A DNA stretch of 64,000 nucleotides from Solimonas variicoloris DSM 15731 (GTDB lineage: Bacteria > Pseudomonadota > Gammaproteobacteria > Nevskiales > Nevskiaceae), in the NCBI RefSeq assembly GCF_000382285.1, contig NZ_KB907932.1, positions 1-64,000 on the forward strand, read 5' to 3'. The notes beneath the pieces are model-generated. The model did no database searches. It saw only the letters and a list, made by a program, of their open reading frames with translations, and was not told the origin of the DNA. Shown in pieces: positions 55,298 to 63,843 of the stretch (positions are counted from its first letter, which is position 1; every line of letters starts with the position of its first letter). The position numbers were made by a program, and so were the translations under genes.

Positions 55298-55539
55298 TCC
55301 CGCTCCTTGGTCACTCGGGACAGCTCGCGCTTCAGGCTGGCCACTTCCTCGTCGCGTGCCGTACCGGTGCCGACGAAAGCGCCTTTGCCCTGGCCATCCA
55401 TCTCGCGTTTCCAGCGAGTCAGCAGATTGTCCCTGATGCCCAGCTCTCGGGCGACCTGGGCACAACTGACACCAGGCTGGCGCGTCTGCTCAACAGCCCC
55501 ACGCTTGAACTCTACACTGAACTTCCTTCGCTTCGACAT
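55252..55539 (-). CDS. IS3-family transposase OrfA
   Basis: 95 residues from ATG 55539 (AAGGAGT ribosome site). HTH region [13 protein letters not shown] then a leucine-zipper like tail ([12 protein letters not shown]). The canonical -1 slippery heptamer T-TTT-TTG lies within its end and leads into OrfB. Confidence 0.87.
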   Translation of the reverse strand: MSKRRKFSVEFKRGAVEQTRQPGVSCAQVARELGIRDNLLTRWKREMDGQGKGAFVGTGTARDEEVASLKRELSRVTKERDFLRAAATFFAKGSS

Positions 55540-55602
55540 GAACACTCCTTTCGGCCATTGTCGGCCTTCTCGAAAGTGTCCGTGCTATCGGGGTAGAACC
55601 CC

Positions 55603-55677
55603 AAAGCTTTCTACCTGAAGAAGATCGGCATCACCCGGAAGAAGATTTGCGAGGCCTTGCAAACGCCTCAGCTGTAG
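55603..55677 (+). pseudogene. Probable IS630-type transposase remnant
   Basis: 24 codons (K-A-F-Y-L-K-K-I-G-I-T-R-K-K-I...) ending in TAG resemble the N-terminal HTH end of IS630 transposases (A-L-K-K-L-G-I-T-R-K-K). The rest is absent. It abuts the right end of the IS3 element. The match is short, so the call is modest. Confidence 0.45.
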
Positions 55678-55770
55678 CACCGTCCCTTTCCCTGCTCGGA
55701 CCGGCTCCAGCCCGCACCCTTCGATGACAAGGGCAGTCAGAATAGGCTTTTCGGCAGCAAGTGCTTGAGG

Positions 55771-56133
55771 ATGAAGATCGTACTCACGGATGAGAAGTCG
55801 CTGGCGGCTCTGGGCGCTGAAGCGGCGGGCATGCTCGCCCGCCGCGACTATGCCGCTCTGGCGAGCCGCTTCGGCTACGCGCTCTGCTTTGGACGGGACC
55901 CGGCAGCCGCTCTCCAGGCGGATCATCTGGCGGCGGCGGCCTCCTCTCATCAAACCGAAAAGCGGGAGCCGATTGCCGTGAAGTACTTTCCTCCCAACAG
56001 CGCCGGACTGTTTGCTGTGGTGGAGTGTCTGGTCCCGGCGGCCGACGGCGCGGCTGTGCTCATGGAGCTTGTTGTCAGCGGCCAGGAAGAAAAACAGATC
56101 ATCATCGAAGACATCAGCGGCGCCGTCGGGTAA
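55771..56133 (+). CDS. Hypothetical small protein next to IS debris
   Basis: 120 residues: N-terminal helices (A-A-L-G-A-E-A-A-G-M-L-A-R-R-D-Y-A-A-L) then beta-strand rich part (L-F-A-V-V-E-C-L-V-P, A-V-L-M-E-L-V-V-S-G, I-I-I-E-D-I-S-G), which suggests an NTF2-like fold. No named family. Its codon use is visibly less GC-biased at third positions than flanking core genes, and with the IS remnants to the left it may be acquired. TTG 55765 is an alternative start. Confidence 0.5.
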   Translation: MKIVLTDEKSLAALGAEAAGMLARRDYAALASRFGYALCFGRDPAAALQADHLAAAASSHQTEKREPIAVKYFPPNSAGLFAVVECLVPAADGAAVLMELVVSGQEEKQIIIEDISGAVG

Positions 56134-56293
56134 AGCACGCCCATCTCTGCGCCTGGCACCGACGATCTGCCTCTCCCCATCGGTTTCACGGGCCGGCAGG
56201 TCGTCCGTCTTCGTAAAAAAGCGAGCAGAAGGGCTTTTCGTCTTCCCCCGACGTCGCCGGCCGTTTCACCGAGGCACGCCCGGCACTTTCCCC
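56134..56293. other. Intergenic 160 bp, no feature recognised
   Basis: Between the convergent hypothetical gene and the ABC operon end. A weak hairpin with short A/T runs near 56214-56241 could be a terminator for either side; not convincing. Confidence 0.3.
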
Positions 56294-57103
56294 TCACCCT
56301 GCCTGTCGCCTCAGCCGCACCAGTCCGCGCTGCGGGTCAAAGCCAAGGGCCGCAGCGATGAAGAACAGCAGCGTGGCGGCCGCCACGACGGTGAGCGCTT
56401 CACCATTAAGGCGGCCGTAGAGCGCATAGCGGATCAGTTCCACCGCATGCGTGAACGGGTTGAAGCGCGCCAGCCACCAGACCCACGTCGCACCGGACTC
56501 CTGCAGCTTCCACAGGGGGTACAAGGCGCTCGACAGGAAGAACATCGGGAAGATCACGAAGTTCATCGCGCCGGCGAAGTTCTCGAGCTGACGGATCGTG
56601 GCGGCGAGCAGCAGACCGAGCGCCCCGAGCATCAGCCCGCAAAGCAACAGCGCCGGCAGCGCGGAAAGCCAGCCGCCCCACGGCAGACCGACGCCGAACC
56701 AGGCGCAGACGGCAAGAAAGGCATAGGCCTGCAACATCGACAGCACGGTACCGGCTAACAGCTTGCAGGCGAGCAGATAGACGCGCGGCAGCGGTGCCGT
56801 CAGCAGCAGGCGCATCATGCCCATCTCGCGGTCGTAGACCATCGCCAACGAAGACTGCATGCCGTTGAACAGCAGCACCATGCCGAGCAGGCCGGGCGCG
56901 ACATACTCCTGATAGGTCACGAAACGGTCGTAAGGCTCGACGACCGACATGCCGAACACGTTCTGGAAACCGGCCGCGAACACCGCGAGCCACAGCGTCG
57001 GCCGCACCAGTGCCGACAGCAGGCGGGAACGCTGCTGCACGAAGCGGCGCACCTCGCGCTGACAGATCGCAAACAGTGCCTGCGCGGCGTGACCCGCCCT
57101 CAT
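56294..57103 (-). CDS. ABC-2 type permease of the PQQ-associated transporter (PedC-like)
   Basis: 269 residues with six membrane helices and the ABC-2 pattern F-V-T-Y-Q-E-Y-V-A-P-G-L-L-G-M-V-L-L-F-N-G-M-Q-S and R-F-N-P-F-T-H-A-V-E-L-I-R. It matches the permease that accompanies PQQ alcohol dehydrogenase systems. With the ATPase at 59276 it should form an exporter. The ATG overlaps the previous stop (ATGA). It is the last gene of the operon. Confidence 0.83.
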   Translation of the reverse strand: MRAGHAAQALFAICQREVRRFVQQRSRLLSALVRPTLWLAVFAAGFQNVFGMSVVEPYDRFVTYQEYVAPGLLGMVLLFNGMQSSLAMVYDREMGMMRLLLTAPLPRVYLLACKLLAGTVLSMLQAYAFLAVCAWFGVGLPWGGWLSALPALLLCGLMLGALGLLLAATIRQLENFAGAMNFVIFPMFFLSSALYPLWKLQESGATWVWWLARFNPFTHAVELIRYALYGRLNGEALTVVAAATLLFFIAAALGFDPQRGLVRLRRQAG

Positions 57104-58281
57104 TTCCCATCTCCGCGTCGGCAGGCGCTCTCGCGGGCGTCGATGCCGAGCGTGTCGAGTGCATTGCGCGGATCGAGAAAACCGTCGAACGGCGCGACGG
57201 CGAGCACAGCATTGTCGCCAGTCACCAAGACCGGCTGACGCAGCTGCCCGTCCCAGGGCCGAAATCCCATGCGAAAGCCCTTGAATCCATCGAGCGTGAT
57301 CGACTCGCCGCGCAGATAGGAGCGCATCTTCGCGAAGTCCGCACCGCCGGTACGCTGCGCTGCCTCGACGACAGCCTTGACTGCCATCCAGGCCGACCAG
57401 TCGTACTGCGTGGGCCGTCGTCCCGCGGCCTTGCGCAGACGCGCGTTGAGCTGCGGCGCGCCGTGGCGCTCCCAGGCCCAATGCCAGCCGTCGGCCACGA
57501 TGCCGGCGCTGCCGACGACGACGCGCGGACGCTGCGTCATGCCGGGGACGTCGCGCGCGAATTCGCCGTCGCTGTCGGCGACGTAGACCGCGTCATAGTC
57601 AGGCCCCGCGGTCAGCAGGGCCACATCGTTGCGCTCGCGTTGGCGCGGATCGCGGCCGGGGACGAAGTCACGCGTGGCGACGGTCTCGATGCCGTAACGC
57701 CGGGCACTGCGCGCAAAGCTGTCCGCCTGTGCGCGATCGGCGGCCTGCGGGCCGCGCAGCACCAGCACGCGCCGCCACTTGCGGCTTGCCAGGTACTGAC
57801 CGAGCGCATCGTCGAGCATCGCTTGGCTCGGCACCACGTGCAGCAGGTTCGGCTGACATTGCGGGCCGCGCAGCGCATCGTCGAGCGCGGAGACATTGAA
57901 CAACAGCAGGTCCAGATCGCGCACACGCTGCGCGAGCACTGCCAGCGGCGCGGCACGCGCATCGACGATGAAGAAGCGCACGCCTTGCGCATAGCGTCGG
58001 CGCAGAGCGGCCTCCAGCGCGGCGGCACCCGACGCCGAGTCCCTGTCGAGCGTGAGCGAGAGGCCGAGCGCGGCAGCGGCAAAGCGCGATTCCTGGACCG
58101 CTACTTCGGCGCCTGCCGCAGGCCGCCCCCACGGCTGCAGGCGCAGCGCCTCGTCGAGCCGGTGCGCCTCGTAGCGCGCATCGCCGCTGTCTTCGAGCAT
58201 GTCGATCGCCAGCGTCGCGGCTTGCGCCGGATACGCGCAGGCCAAGAGCACCAGCGCCAGCAGACGGCGTGCGCCTGTCAT
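57100..58281 (-). CDS. PQQ-associated ABC substrate-binding protein
   Basis: 393 residues with signal peptide (L-L-A-C-A-Y-P-A-Q-A) and a two-lobed periplasmic binding fold of the branched-chain amino acid type (A-V-Y-V-A-D-S-D-G-E, W-S-A-W-M-A-V-K-A-V). It corresponds to the binding protein that occurs with PQQ-dependent alcohol systems. Start ATG 58281 overlaps the propeller gene by 4 bp. Confidence 0.83.
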   Translation of the reverse strand: MTGARRLLALVLLACAYPAQAATLAIDMLEDSGDARYEAHRLDEALRLQPWGRPAAGAEVAVQESRFAAAALGLSLTLDRDSASGAAALEAALRRRYAQGVRFFIVDARAAPLAVLAQRVRDLDLLLFNVSALDDALRGPQCQPNLLHVVPSQAMLDDALGQYLASRKWRRVLVLRGPQAADRAQADSFARSARRYGIETVATRDFVPGRDPRQRERNDVALLTAGPDYDAVYVADSDGEFARDVPGMTQRPRVVVGSAGIVADGWHWAWERHGAPQLNARLRKAAGRRPTQYDWSAWMAVKAVVEAAQRTGGADFAKMRSYLRGESITLDGFKGFRMGFRPWDGQLRQPVLVTGDNAVLAVAPFDGFLDPRNALDTLGIDARESACRRGDGK

Positions 58282-59279
58282 CGGTCGTCGACCACGATGC
58301 TGTGCGGCGTGCGTCCGGCCGGCACCGCACGCTCGACGCGAAACGATTGAAGATCGACGACGGCGACATCGTCCGAAAGACCGTTGGCGACGAGCAGGCG
58401 GCGGCCGTCCGCCGTCAGTGCCGCCCCCCAGGCGCGACTGCCGGTCAGGGCATAGCCCAGCACGCGACGCGCGGCGACGTCGACCTTGGCGACGTGGTTC
58501 GCGCGCCCGAGCGTGACGTAGGCGGTGCGTCCATCCGGCGTCATGACGATGCCGACCGGCGTGACGTCCTCGACGCGGAATCCCTGCGGCGCGAAGCGCA
58601 GCTCGCCGCTCACCACGCCGCGCAGCGGATCGACGATGCTGACGTTGGCGCCGAGTTCGTTGGTCACCCACAGCTCGCGGCCGTCCGGCGTCAGCGCCAT
58701 GCGCCGCGGCCGGTTGCCGACCAGCACGCTGCGACGCAGAACGTGCGTCTTCGCGTCGATGACGTGCACCATGTTGGCGACTTCGGAGGCGACGTAAACC
58801 GTCGCGCCGTCGGGGCTGACGAGCACGCCTTCCGGCTCGTCGCCGACCGCAACCGAAGCAATGATGCGGCCGCTGGCGAGATCGAGCGCGCTCGCCGTCG
58901 CCGTCTCCTCATTGGACAGCCACAGCGCGCCGCCATCGGGCGTCAGCGCGAACATCTCCGGATCGTCGACGCCGCGCAAACGCGCGACGATCGTGCGGCG
59001 ATCGGGATCGATGACGTCGATCGAATTCCCGTCGCCGCAGGCGACGTAAAGGCGGCGGCGATCCGGCGACAGCGCCAGCGCGCGCGGCCGCTTGGCGACC
59101 GCGAGACGGAAGACCGGCTTCCAGCTCGCCAGGTCGATGAAGGTGACGATGCCGTCTTTCTCGCTCGACACGTAGGCCAGATTGCGGCCGCCGGCCAGCG
59201 CCGCGCACGGCACCAGCAGCGCGGCGATCAGCACCGCAGCAGCGGACAGCGCAATAACGGAATGCCGCGACGATCTCAT
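58278..59279 (-). CDS. PQQ-associated YVTN-type beta-propeller protein
   Basis: 333 residues with signal peptide (V-P-C-A-A-L-A-G-G) and seven-fold repeats of S-P-D-G/T-P-D-G-x-x-x-Y-V and I-D-V-I-D. This is the beta-propeller found in PQQ-linked ABC loci. It may act as scaffold or binding partner for the periplasmic proteins. Its ATG is coupled to the ATPase gene stop (ATGA). Confidence 0.85.
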   Translation of the reverse strand: MRSSRHSVIALSAAAVLIAALLVPCAALAGGRNLAYVSSEKDGIVTFIDLASWKPVFRLAVAKRPRALALSPDRRRLYVACGDGNSIDVIDPDRRTIVARLRGVDDPEMFALTPDGGALWLSNEETATASALDLASGRIIASVAVGDEPEGVLVSPDGATVYVASEVANMVHVIDAKTHVLRRSVLVGNRPRRMALTPDGRELWVTNELGANVSIVDPLRGVVSGELRFAPQGFRVEDVTPVGIVMTPDGRTAYVTLGRANHVAKVDVAARRVLGYALTGSRAWGAALTADGRRLLVANGLSDDVAVVDLQSFRVERAVPAGRTPHSIVVDDR

Positions 59280-60046
59280 GCGTCTGCTTCCTCCGCCCGG
59301 CCCGGCGCCGGCTCGCGCGTGAGCGCGACGAAAGCCGATTGCAGGTCGGGTGCCTGTTGGGCGGCGACGATCGCCGCCGGCGAACCCTCGGCGCGGCAGC
59401 GGCCGCGATGCAGCACCAGTACGCGATCGGCGGCCTCGGCCTCGTCGACCAGATGCGTCGCCCACAACACCGCGAGACCGTCGTCGGCACAGCGGCGGCG
59501 CACGCTGTCGAGCAACTGCCGGCGCGACAAAGGGTCGAGGCCGACGGTCGGCTCATCCATCAGCAGCAGACGGGGCTGCGTCAGCAGCGCACGCGCCAGC
59601 TCGACCTTGCGCCGGTTGCCGCCGCTGAGCAGGCGGCACGGCCGCGCTGCCTGCTCGGAGAGCCCCAGCTCGGCGAGCAGCACCGGCGCCCGCTGCAGGC
59701 CTGCGTGGCCGAGTCCGTGCAGCCGTGCGTGAAAGCGCAAATTGGCGAGCGCGTCGGTGTCGAGATCGAGCGTCGGCTGCTGGAATACCACGCCGATGCG
59801 CGCCAGCGCCGCCGACGGCCGCTGTGCCAGCGAAACCCCGTCGACCTCGATGACGCCGGCGTCGGCGACGAACAGCGCGGTCAGCAGCTGGAACAGTGTC
59901 GACTTGCCGGCACCGTTCGGGCCGAGCAGCGCCACGAACTCGCCCGGCGCGATCGACAGATCGAGGCCGTCGAGCGCGCGCAGCGCACCGTAGCGCTTCG
60001 ACAGCCGGACGACTCGCAGGCTGGGCGGCACGGCGTCGCCGTTCAT
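59276..60046 (-). CDS. PQQ-associated ABC transporter ATP-binding protein
   Basis: 256 residues. Walker A G-P-N-G-A-G-K-S-T, Q-loop F-Q-Q-P, signature L-L-S-G-G-N, Walker B L-L-L-M-D-E-P and H-loop W-A-T-H-L. The T-L-F-Q-L-L-T-A-L-F block is typical of the ATPase of PQQ alcohol loci. It drives the ABC-2 permease at 56294. Starts overlap on both sides. Confidence 0.87.
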   Translation of the reverse strand: MNGDAVPPSLRVVRLSKRYGALRALDGLDLSIAPGEFVALLGPNGAGKSTLFQLLTALFVADAGVIEVDGVSLAQRPSAALARIGVVFQQPTLDLDTDALANLRFHARLHGLGHAGLQRAPVLLAELGLSEQAARPCRLLSGGNRRKVELARALLTQPRLLLMDEPTVGLDPLSRRQLLDSVRRRCADDGLAVLWATHLVDEAEAADRVLVLHRGRCRAEGSPAAIVAAQQAPDLQSAFVALTREPAPGRAEEADA

Positions 60047-60762
60047 GGCACGTCCGCCTGCACCGTATCGCCGATGCCGTCGAGCAGCGGCCGCCACTGT
60101 CGCGCCAGCGCTTCGAGTGCGACATCGTCGTCGCGCCGCGGCCGTGGCAGCGGCACGCGGCGCTCGGCGATGACACGCCCCGGCGCCGCCGAGAAAAACA
60201 GCAGGCGATCGGCGAGCAGCAATGCCTCGCGCAGCTCATGCGTCACACACAGTACCGTCGGCCGCTCGCGCGCCCACAGCGCCAGCAGCAGCGCGTACAG
60301 CTGCGCGCGCGTCGGCACGTCGACCGAGACAAACGCTTCGTCGAGCAGCAGCAGGCGCGGCCTGATCGCAAACGCGCGCGCCAATGCGACCCGGCGCTGC
60401 ATGCCGCCGGACAGACGGTGGGCGTACACCCCGGCGTGCTCGCGCAAGCCGACCGCCGCGAGCAGTGCGTCGATGCCCGCCTCGTCAGCGCCGACCAGCG
60501 CGAGGTTGTCGCGCACGCTGAGCCAGGGCAGCAGACGCGGCTCCTGAAACACCATGCCGATGCGGCCGCCGCCGCGCACGATGCAGCCCCGATAGTCGCG
60601 GTCGAGCCCGGCGATCAGCTGCAGCAACGTGGTCTTGCCGGCCCCTGACGGACCGAGCAGCGCGACGAACTCACCGTCGGCGACATCGAGACGCAGCGGC
60701 GCCAGCGCATCGCGCCCGCCATAGCGCTTGGTCTCGATGCTCAGGCGCAGCGCGGCGCTCAT
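60043..60762 (-). CDS. ABC ATPase of a NitT/SsuB/TauB-type importer
   Basis: 239 residues from ATG 60762. Walker A G-P-S-G-A-G-K-T-T, signature L-S-G-G-M-Q-R-R, Walker B L-L-L-L-D-E with an unusual following A-F-V-S-V-D in place of P-x-x-x-L-D; H-loop C-V-T-H-E-L-R-E-A. The V-T-H-E-L-R-E-A-L-L-L-A-D-R end matches the nitrate/sulfonate/taurine group. It pairs with the permease and binding protein next to it. GTG 60771 is a less likely start. Confidence 0.87.
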   Translation of the reverse strand: MSAALRLSIETKRYGGRDALAPLRLDVADGEFVALLGPSGAGKTTLLQLIAGLDRDYRGCIVRGGGRIGMVFQEPRLLPWLSVRDNLALVGADEAGIDALLAAVGLREHAGVYAHRLSGGMQRRVALARAFAIRPRLLLLDEAFVSVDVPTRAQLYALLLALWARERPTVLCVTHELREALLLADRLLFFSAAPGRVIAERRVPLPRPRRDDDVALEALARQWRPLLDGIGDTVQADVP

Positions 60763-61523
60763 GCGCGCCACCGCCGGCAGCGCTGTTCGAGCGGCCGCAG
60801 CAGCAGCGCCTCGACCAGCGCGATCACCGCAACGAATGCTCCCGCGTACGCCAGCACTCCGGTGACATCGAAGTCGTGAAAACTGCGCGCCAGCGCGAAA
60901 CCGACACCGTTCGGCCGTCCGAGCAGTTCGACGACGAGCACGATCTTCCAGACCAGCGCCAGGCCGTTACGCGCGGCGCCGAGCAGGTAGGGCGCGAGCT
61001 GTGGCAACCAGATGTGGCGCAGCACGCGGCCGCGCGACAGGCCGTACACCGTGCCGACCTGCAGCAGCCGCTCGTCGAGGGCGCGCGCGCCTTCGCGCAG
61101 CGCGACGGCGACCATCGGAATCTTGTTGAGCGCCACCGCCAGCACCGCGGCGAATTCACCGAGACCGAACCAGACGTAGCACAGCATCATCGTCACCAGC
61201 GCCGGCAGGTTCAGCGCGACCATCAACGGCGCATCGAGCGCAGCGTCGAGCCGTGCGCGACGCCCCATCAGCACGCCGAGCACGCTGCCGCACGCCATCG
61301 CCAGCAGGAACGCGACGGCGACACGCGCCAGCGTCGGCAGCAATTGCCGCCACAGCTCGCCGGACGAAGCCAGTTGACCGAGCCGGGCGGCCACGGCCAG
61401 CGGCCCCGGCAGCAGCGGATCGGCGAGCACCAGCGCCGCCAGCTGCCAGAGCAGCAGCGCCGCAAGCGCACCGGCGATACGTCCGTTCAATAGCGACGGC
61501 ATCGGTACGACCAGCGTGCTCAC
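60759..61523 (-). CDS. ABC permease of a NitT/SsuC-type importer
   Basis: 254 residues from GTG 61523, which overlaps the preceding stop (GTGA). There are about six helices and the EAA loop E-G-A-R-A-L-D-E-R-L-L-Q-V-G-T-V-Y-G-L-S-R-G that docks the ATPase. P-M-V-A-V-A-L fits the SsuC/TauC family. Substrate is unknown; its operon position suggests a compound linked to alcohol oxidation. Confidence 0.86.
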   Translation of the reverse strand: MSTLVVPMPSLLNGRIAGALAALLLWQLAALVLADPLLPGPLAVAARLGQLASSGELWRQLLPTLARVAVAFLLAMACGSVLGVLMGRRARLDAALDAPLMVALNLPALVTMMLCYVWFGLGEFAAVLAVALNKIPMVAVALREGARALDERLLQVGTVYGLSRGRVLRHIWLPQLAPYLLGAARNGLALVWKIVLVVELLGRPNGVGFALARSFHDFDVTGVLAYAGAFVAVIALVEALLLRPLEQRCRRWRA

Positions 61524-62473
61524 CGGCGTGCTTCCGCCGGCCAGAACGTACCGGGCTGCAGCGCCTCGCCCCCGAGCAGCGCGCAAAGACGCGCGGCGTC
61601 GCGTGCGTCGATGTCCTCAGCGACATTGCGCAGGCCGGCGCGATAGGCGTCGCGCAGCGCCAGGAACTCCGCCTCGTCGCCGGCCTGCATCAGGGGCCGC
61701 AGCGCCTGCCACGCCGCATCGTCGTCGCGCAGGCGCTGCTGGGCCGCCGCCGACGCGCGCAGAAAGCCGCGCAGCGCGTCGCCGTGTGCCTGCGCCCAGC
61801 CTCCGGCGAATACCCAGCCGAGCAGCGGCGGCGGCGGCGAGAAGCCGAGTCCGCGCAGCATCGCGTTGGCATCGAGCAGCGGGCGCTGGCCGGCGGCGAC
61901 CAGACGCGCATTGAAGTGCCAGAAGCTCAGCACGGCATCGAGCCGGCCGCGCAGCAGCAACTGATTCAGCGTCGGCGGCGGAGCGAAGTCGACGCGAATC
62001 TCGCGCGCCGCGTCGAAGCCCTCGTGCCGTTGCGCGTAGACCTGGAGCAGACGCCAGGTTTTGTCGTCAGCGCCGCCGGCGATGCCGAGATGGCGGCCAC
62101 GAAGCTCCGCAAGATCGCGTATGCCGCTGCGCGCGGCGGCCACCAGACCGCCAAGCGCCTGCGGATGCGCCGCGAGCCGGTAGTCGCGTCCCTGCGCGCG
62201 CTGCCGCGACACCCAGAACCAGTCGGCGAGCACGATGTCGGCCGCCCCGCCCTGCAGCGCCACGGTCGCAGCATCCGCCGACGCCACCGGCGCCAGTTGC
62301 AGCGTGAAACCGTTGGCGGTGTCGAGTCCGGCCCGCTGCAGCCCGTCGAGCTCCCAGGCGACGGTGCCGAAGCCGAGAGCGGCGACACGCACGGGCTCGG
62401 CGGCCGACGCCGCGCCGCTCAGCGCCATCGCCAGACCGGCAGCGCGGCCCAGCGCGCACAGCGCGCGCCGCAT
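61520..62473 (-). CDS. ABC substrate-binding protein, NMT1/SsuA-like
   Basis: 317 residues with signal peptide (A-L-S-G-A-A-S-A-A-E). The fold is that of SsuA/TauA/NMT1 proteins: F-T-L-Q-L-A-P-V, A-D-I-V-L-A-D-W-F-W-V, G-I-A-G-G. It lies 4 bp after the EthD-like gene. Aromatic residues (W-F-W) line the presumed ligand pocket. Ligand unknown. Confidence 0.83.
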   Translation of the reverse strand: MRRALCALGRAAGLAMALSGAASAAEPVRVAALGFGTVAWELDGLQRAGLDTANGFTLQLAPVASADAATVALQGGAADIVLADWFWVSRQRAQGRDYRLAAHPQALGGLVAAARSGIRDLAELRGRHLGIAGGADDKTWRLLQVYAQRHEGFDAAREIRVDFAPPPTLNQLLLRGRLDAVLSFWHFNARLVAAGQRPLLDANAMLRGLGFSPPPPLLGWVFAGGWAQAHGDALRGFLRASAAAQQRLRDDDAAWQALRPLMQAGDEAEFLALRDAYRAGLRNVAEDIDARDAARLCALLGGEALQPGTFWPAEARR

Positions 62474-62477
62474 TGCC

Positions 62478-62795
62478 TCAGGCCTCGACGACGATGGCGG
62501 AAATCTGCAGTTGCGGCTGCAAATCGGTGTAGTTCGGCACATCGGCAAGCACGGCGGCACCAGCCGCCGCGAACGCCGCCTCGAAGTGCTCCACCGACGC
62601 GAAATACAAATGCGCGGCGGCGACGAACGGGGCCTCGCCGCCACCGCCGCCAGCCAGCCCGCGATCGGCCTCGACGCGCAGCAGTCCATGCGGCGTCAGC
62701 CGTTCGCGCACCAGCGCGATGTGACGCTGCGCGTAATAGACGTGGTCGAAACGGGCGCCGGCCTGGTTCGCATACAGCGCGGATACGCGGATCAT
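62478..62795 (-). CDS. EthD-like protein
   Basis: 105 residues: M-I-R-V-S-A-L-Y-A-N-Q-A-G-A-R-F-D-H-V-Y-Y-A-Q-R-H matches the EthD ferredoxin-like fold, whose members accompany ether or aromatic degradation and may handle toxic products. It is the first gene of the operon with the two ABC systems and lies 46 bp behind a sigma-54 promoter. Confidence 0.8.
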   Translation of the reverse strand: MIRVSALYANQAGARFDHVYYAQRHIALVRERLTPHGLLRVEADRGLAGGGGGEAPFVAAAHLYFASVEHFEAAFAAAGAAVLADVPNYTDLQPQLQISAIVVEA

Positions 62796-62841
62796 CTCTC
62801 TCCTCCGGTTCTTGTCGTGTGCCGCTTGTGAAAGCGGACGC

Positions 62842-62856
62842 GCAAGACCGGTGCCA
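62842..62856 (-). promoter_or_regulatory. Predicted sigma-54 promoter of the EthD/ABC operon
   Basis: Bottom strand TGGCACCGGTCTTGC has perfect -24/-12 elements; the predicted start is near 62831, about 36 bases before the EthD ATG. Confidence 0.75.
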
Positions 62857-62908
62857 CCGATGAAGAGACGCGGAATCAGCGACTTGGCTGCGAATGCCTG
62901 CGCTGTGC

Positions 62909-62923
62909 GTGACACAGTGTCAC
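62909..62923. promoter_or_regulatory. GTGACAC/GTGTCAC palindrome upstream of the EthD/ABC promoter
   Basis: Perfect palindrome GTGACACAGTGTCAC with TGACA/TGTCA half-sites, overlapping the peptidase stop codon (62920-62922), about 60-70 bp upstream of the -24/-12 element. It is a candidate activator site. Confidence 0.5.
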
Positions 62924-63843
62924 GTCGGCGGGACGCTCGGCGGCGGGCACAGGCGACGCAGGCGCGACTGCGGCGCCGGATGCGTGTCGCAACAGGCGCT
63001 GAGCCAGCGATCGGTGGCGATGGTCGCCGCCTCGCCGTAGAGCACGCACAAAGCCGCGTGTAGCGGCGCGGCACCGACCTGCGCGACCGCGAAGGCGTCG
63101 GCCTCATGCTCGAAGCGGCGCTGCTGCGCCGCCAGGACGCCGCGCGCGGCGAAGCCCAGCACCGGCAGGATCGCCAGCGTTGCCGGCGGCCAGATCCCGA
63201 TGCCGACCGCAACGAGCATCGCCGCGAACGGCACCGCGAGCAGCGCCAGCGCCACGCGACGGCGGCCGTGATGGTGCCGGTGCCCGTGCGCCAGCTCGTG
63301 CGCGACCACCGCGCGCAAACCGTCGCGGTCGAGCGCGTCGAGCAAGCCCTGCCAGAGAAAGACCTCGGTGCCGCCACGCACCGGCAATGCACGCGCGTTG
63401 CGGCGACCGCCGCCATCGTCGACGGCGATGAAGCGCGCGCCGGCGCAGCCGCAGCGGCGCGCAAGTGCGTCGAGCGCCGCCGCGGTATCCGCCGGCAAGG
63501 CGCGCCAGTGCTCGGCGCGGGGACGCAGCGGCCCGCGTGCCGGGGCACCGAACCGCCATCGCGGCAAACCCCACTGCACGAGCGCAAAGCCGGCGAGCGC
63601 GAGCGCCGCCCCCAGCCAGGGGTGCCATCCCGGCCCGTAGGCCAGGGCCGGCGCCAGCCAGGCCAGCGCCGCAGCACTGGCAAACCAGGCCTCGGCCCGC
63701 CAACGCTTGGCACGCCGCCGGTAGGTCGCCGCAATCGGCGCCGCGAGCGCGGCCTGCGCGCGCAACAGGCGCGACTCGCGCGCGTGCAGCGGCATGGCGA
63801 CGAGCACCGGCAGCAGCGCACAGATCAGCAGAGCGACGGTCAT
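62920..63843 (-). CDS. M48-family membrane metallopeptidase
   Basis: 307 residues with about four membrane helices: residues 1-20, 50-70, 77-95 and 198-235. The zinc motif H182-E-L-A-H186 and the third ligand Glu245 in R-F-E-H-E-A-D match M48 peptidases (HtpX/Ste24-like), which cleave membrane or secreted proteins. A G-C-x-x-A-R-F pattern precedes the active site. It precedes the EthD operon on the same strand; its stop overlaps the palindrome. Confidence 0.83.
   Translation of the reverse strand: MTVALLICALLPVLVAMPLHARESRLLRAQAALAAPIAATYRRRAKRWRAEAWFASAAALAWLAPALAYGPGWHPWLGAALALAGFALVQWGLPRWRFGAPARGPLRPRAEHWRALPADTAAALDALARRCGCAGARFIAVDDGGGRRNARALPVRGGTEVFLWQGLLDALDRDGLRAVVAHELAHGHRHHHGRRRVALALLAVPFAAMLVAVGIGIWPPATLAILPVLGFAARGVLAAQQRRFEHEADAFAVAQVGAAPLHAALCVLYGEAATIATDRWLSACCDTHPAPQSRLRRLCPPPSVPPT

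Larger units (their letters stand above)
54378..55601 (-). mobile_element. Complete IS3-family insertion sequence
   Basis: About 1.22 kb with terminal inverted repeats: left TTCTACCCCGTAGTCACGGAC from 54381 and, inverted at the right end (to 55598), TTCTACCCCGATAGCACGGAC; adjoining GGG/CCC may belong to the ends. It encodes OrfA and OrfB with a canonical frameshift site. No matching target duplication is visible at the two sides, so flanks were rearranged or deleted after insertion. Confidence 0.83.
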
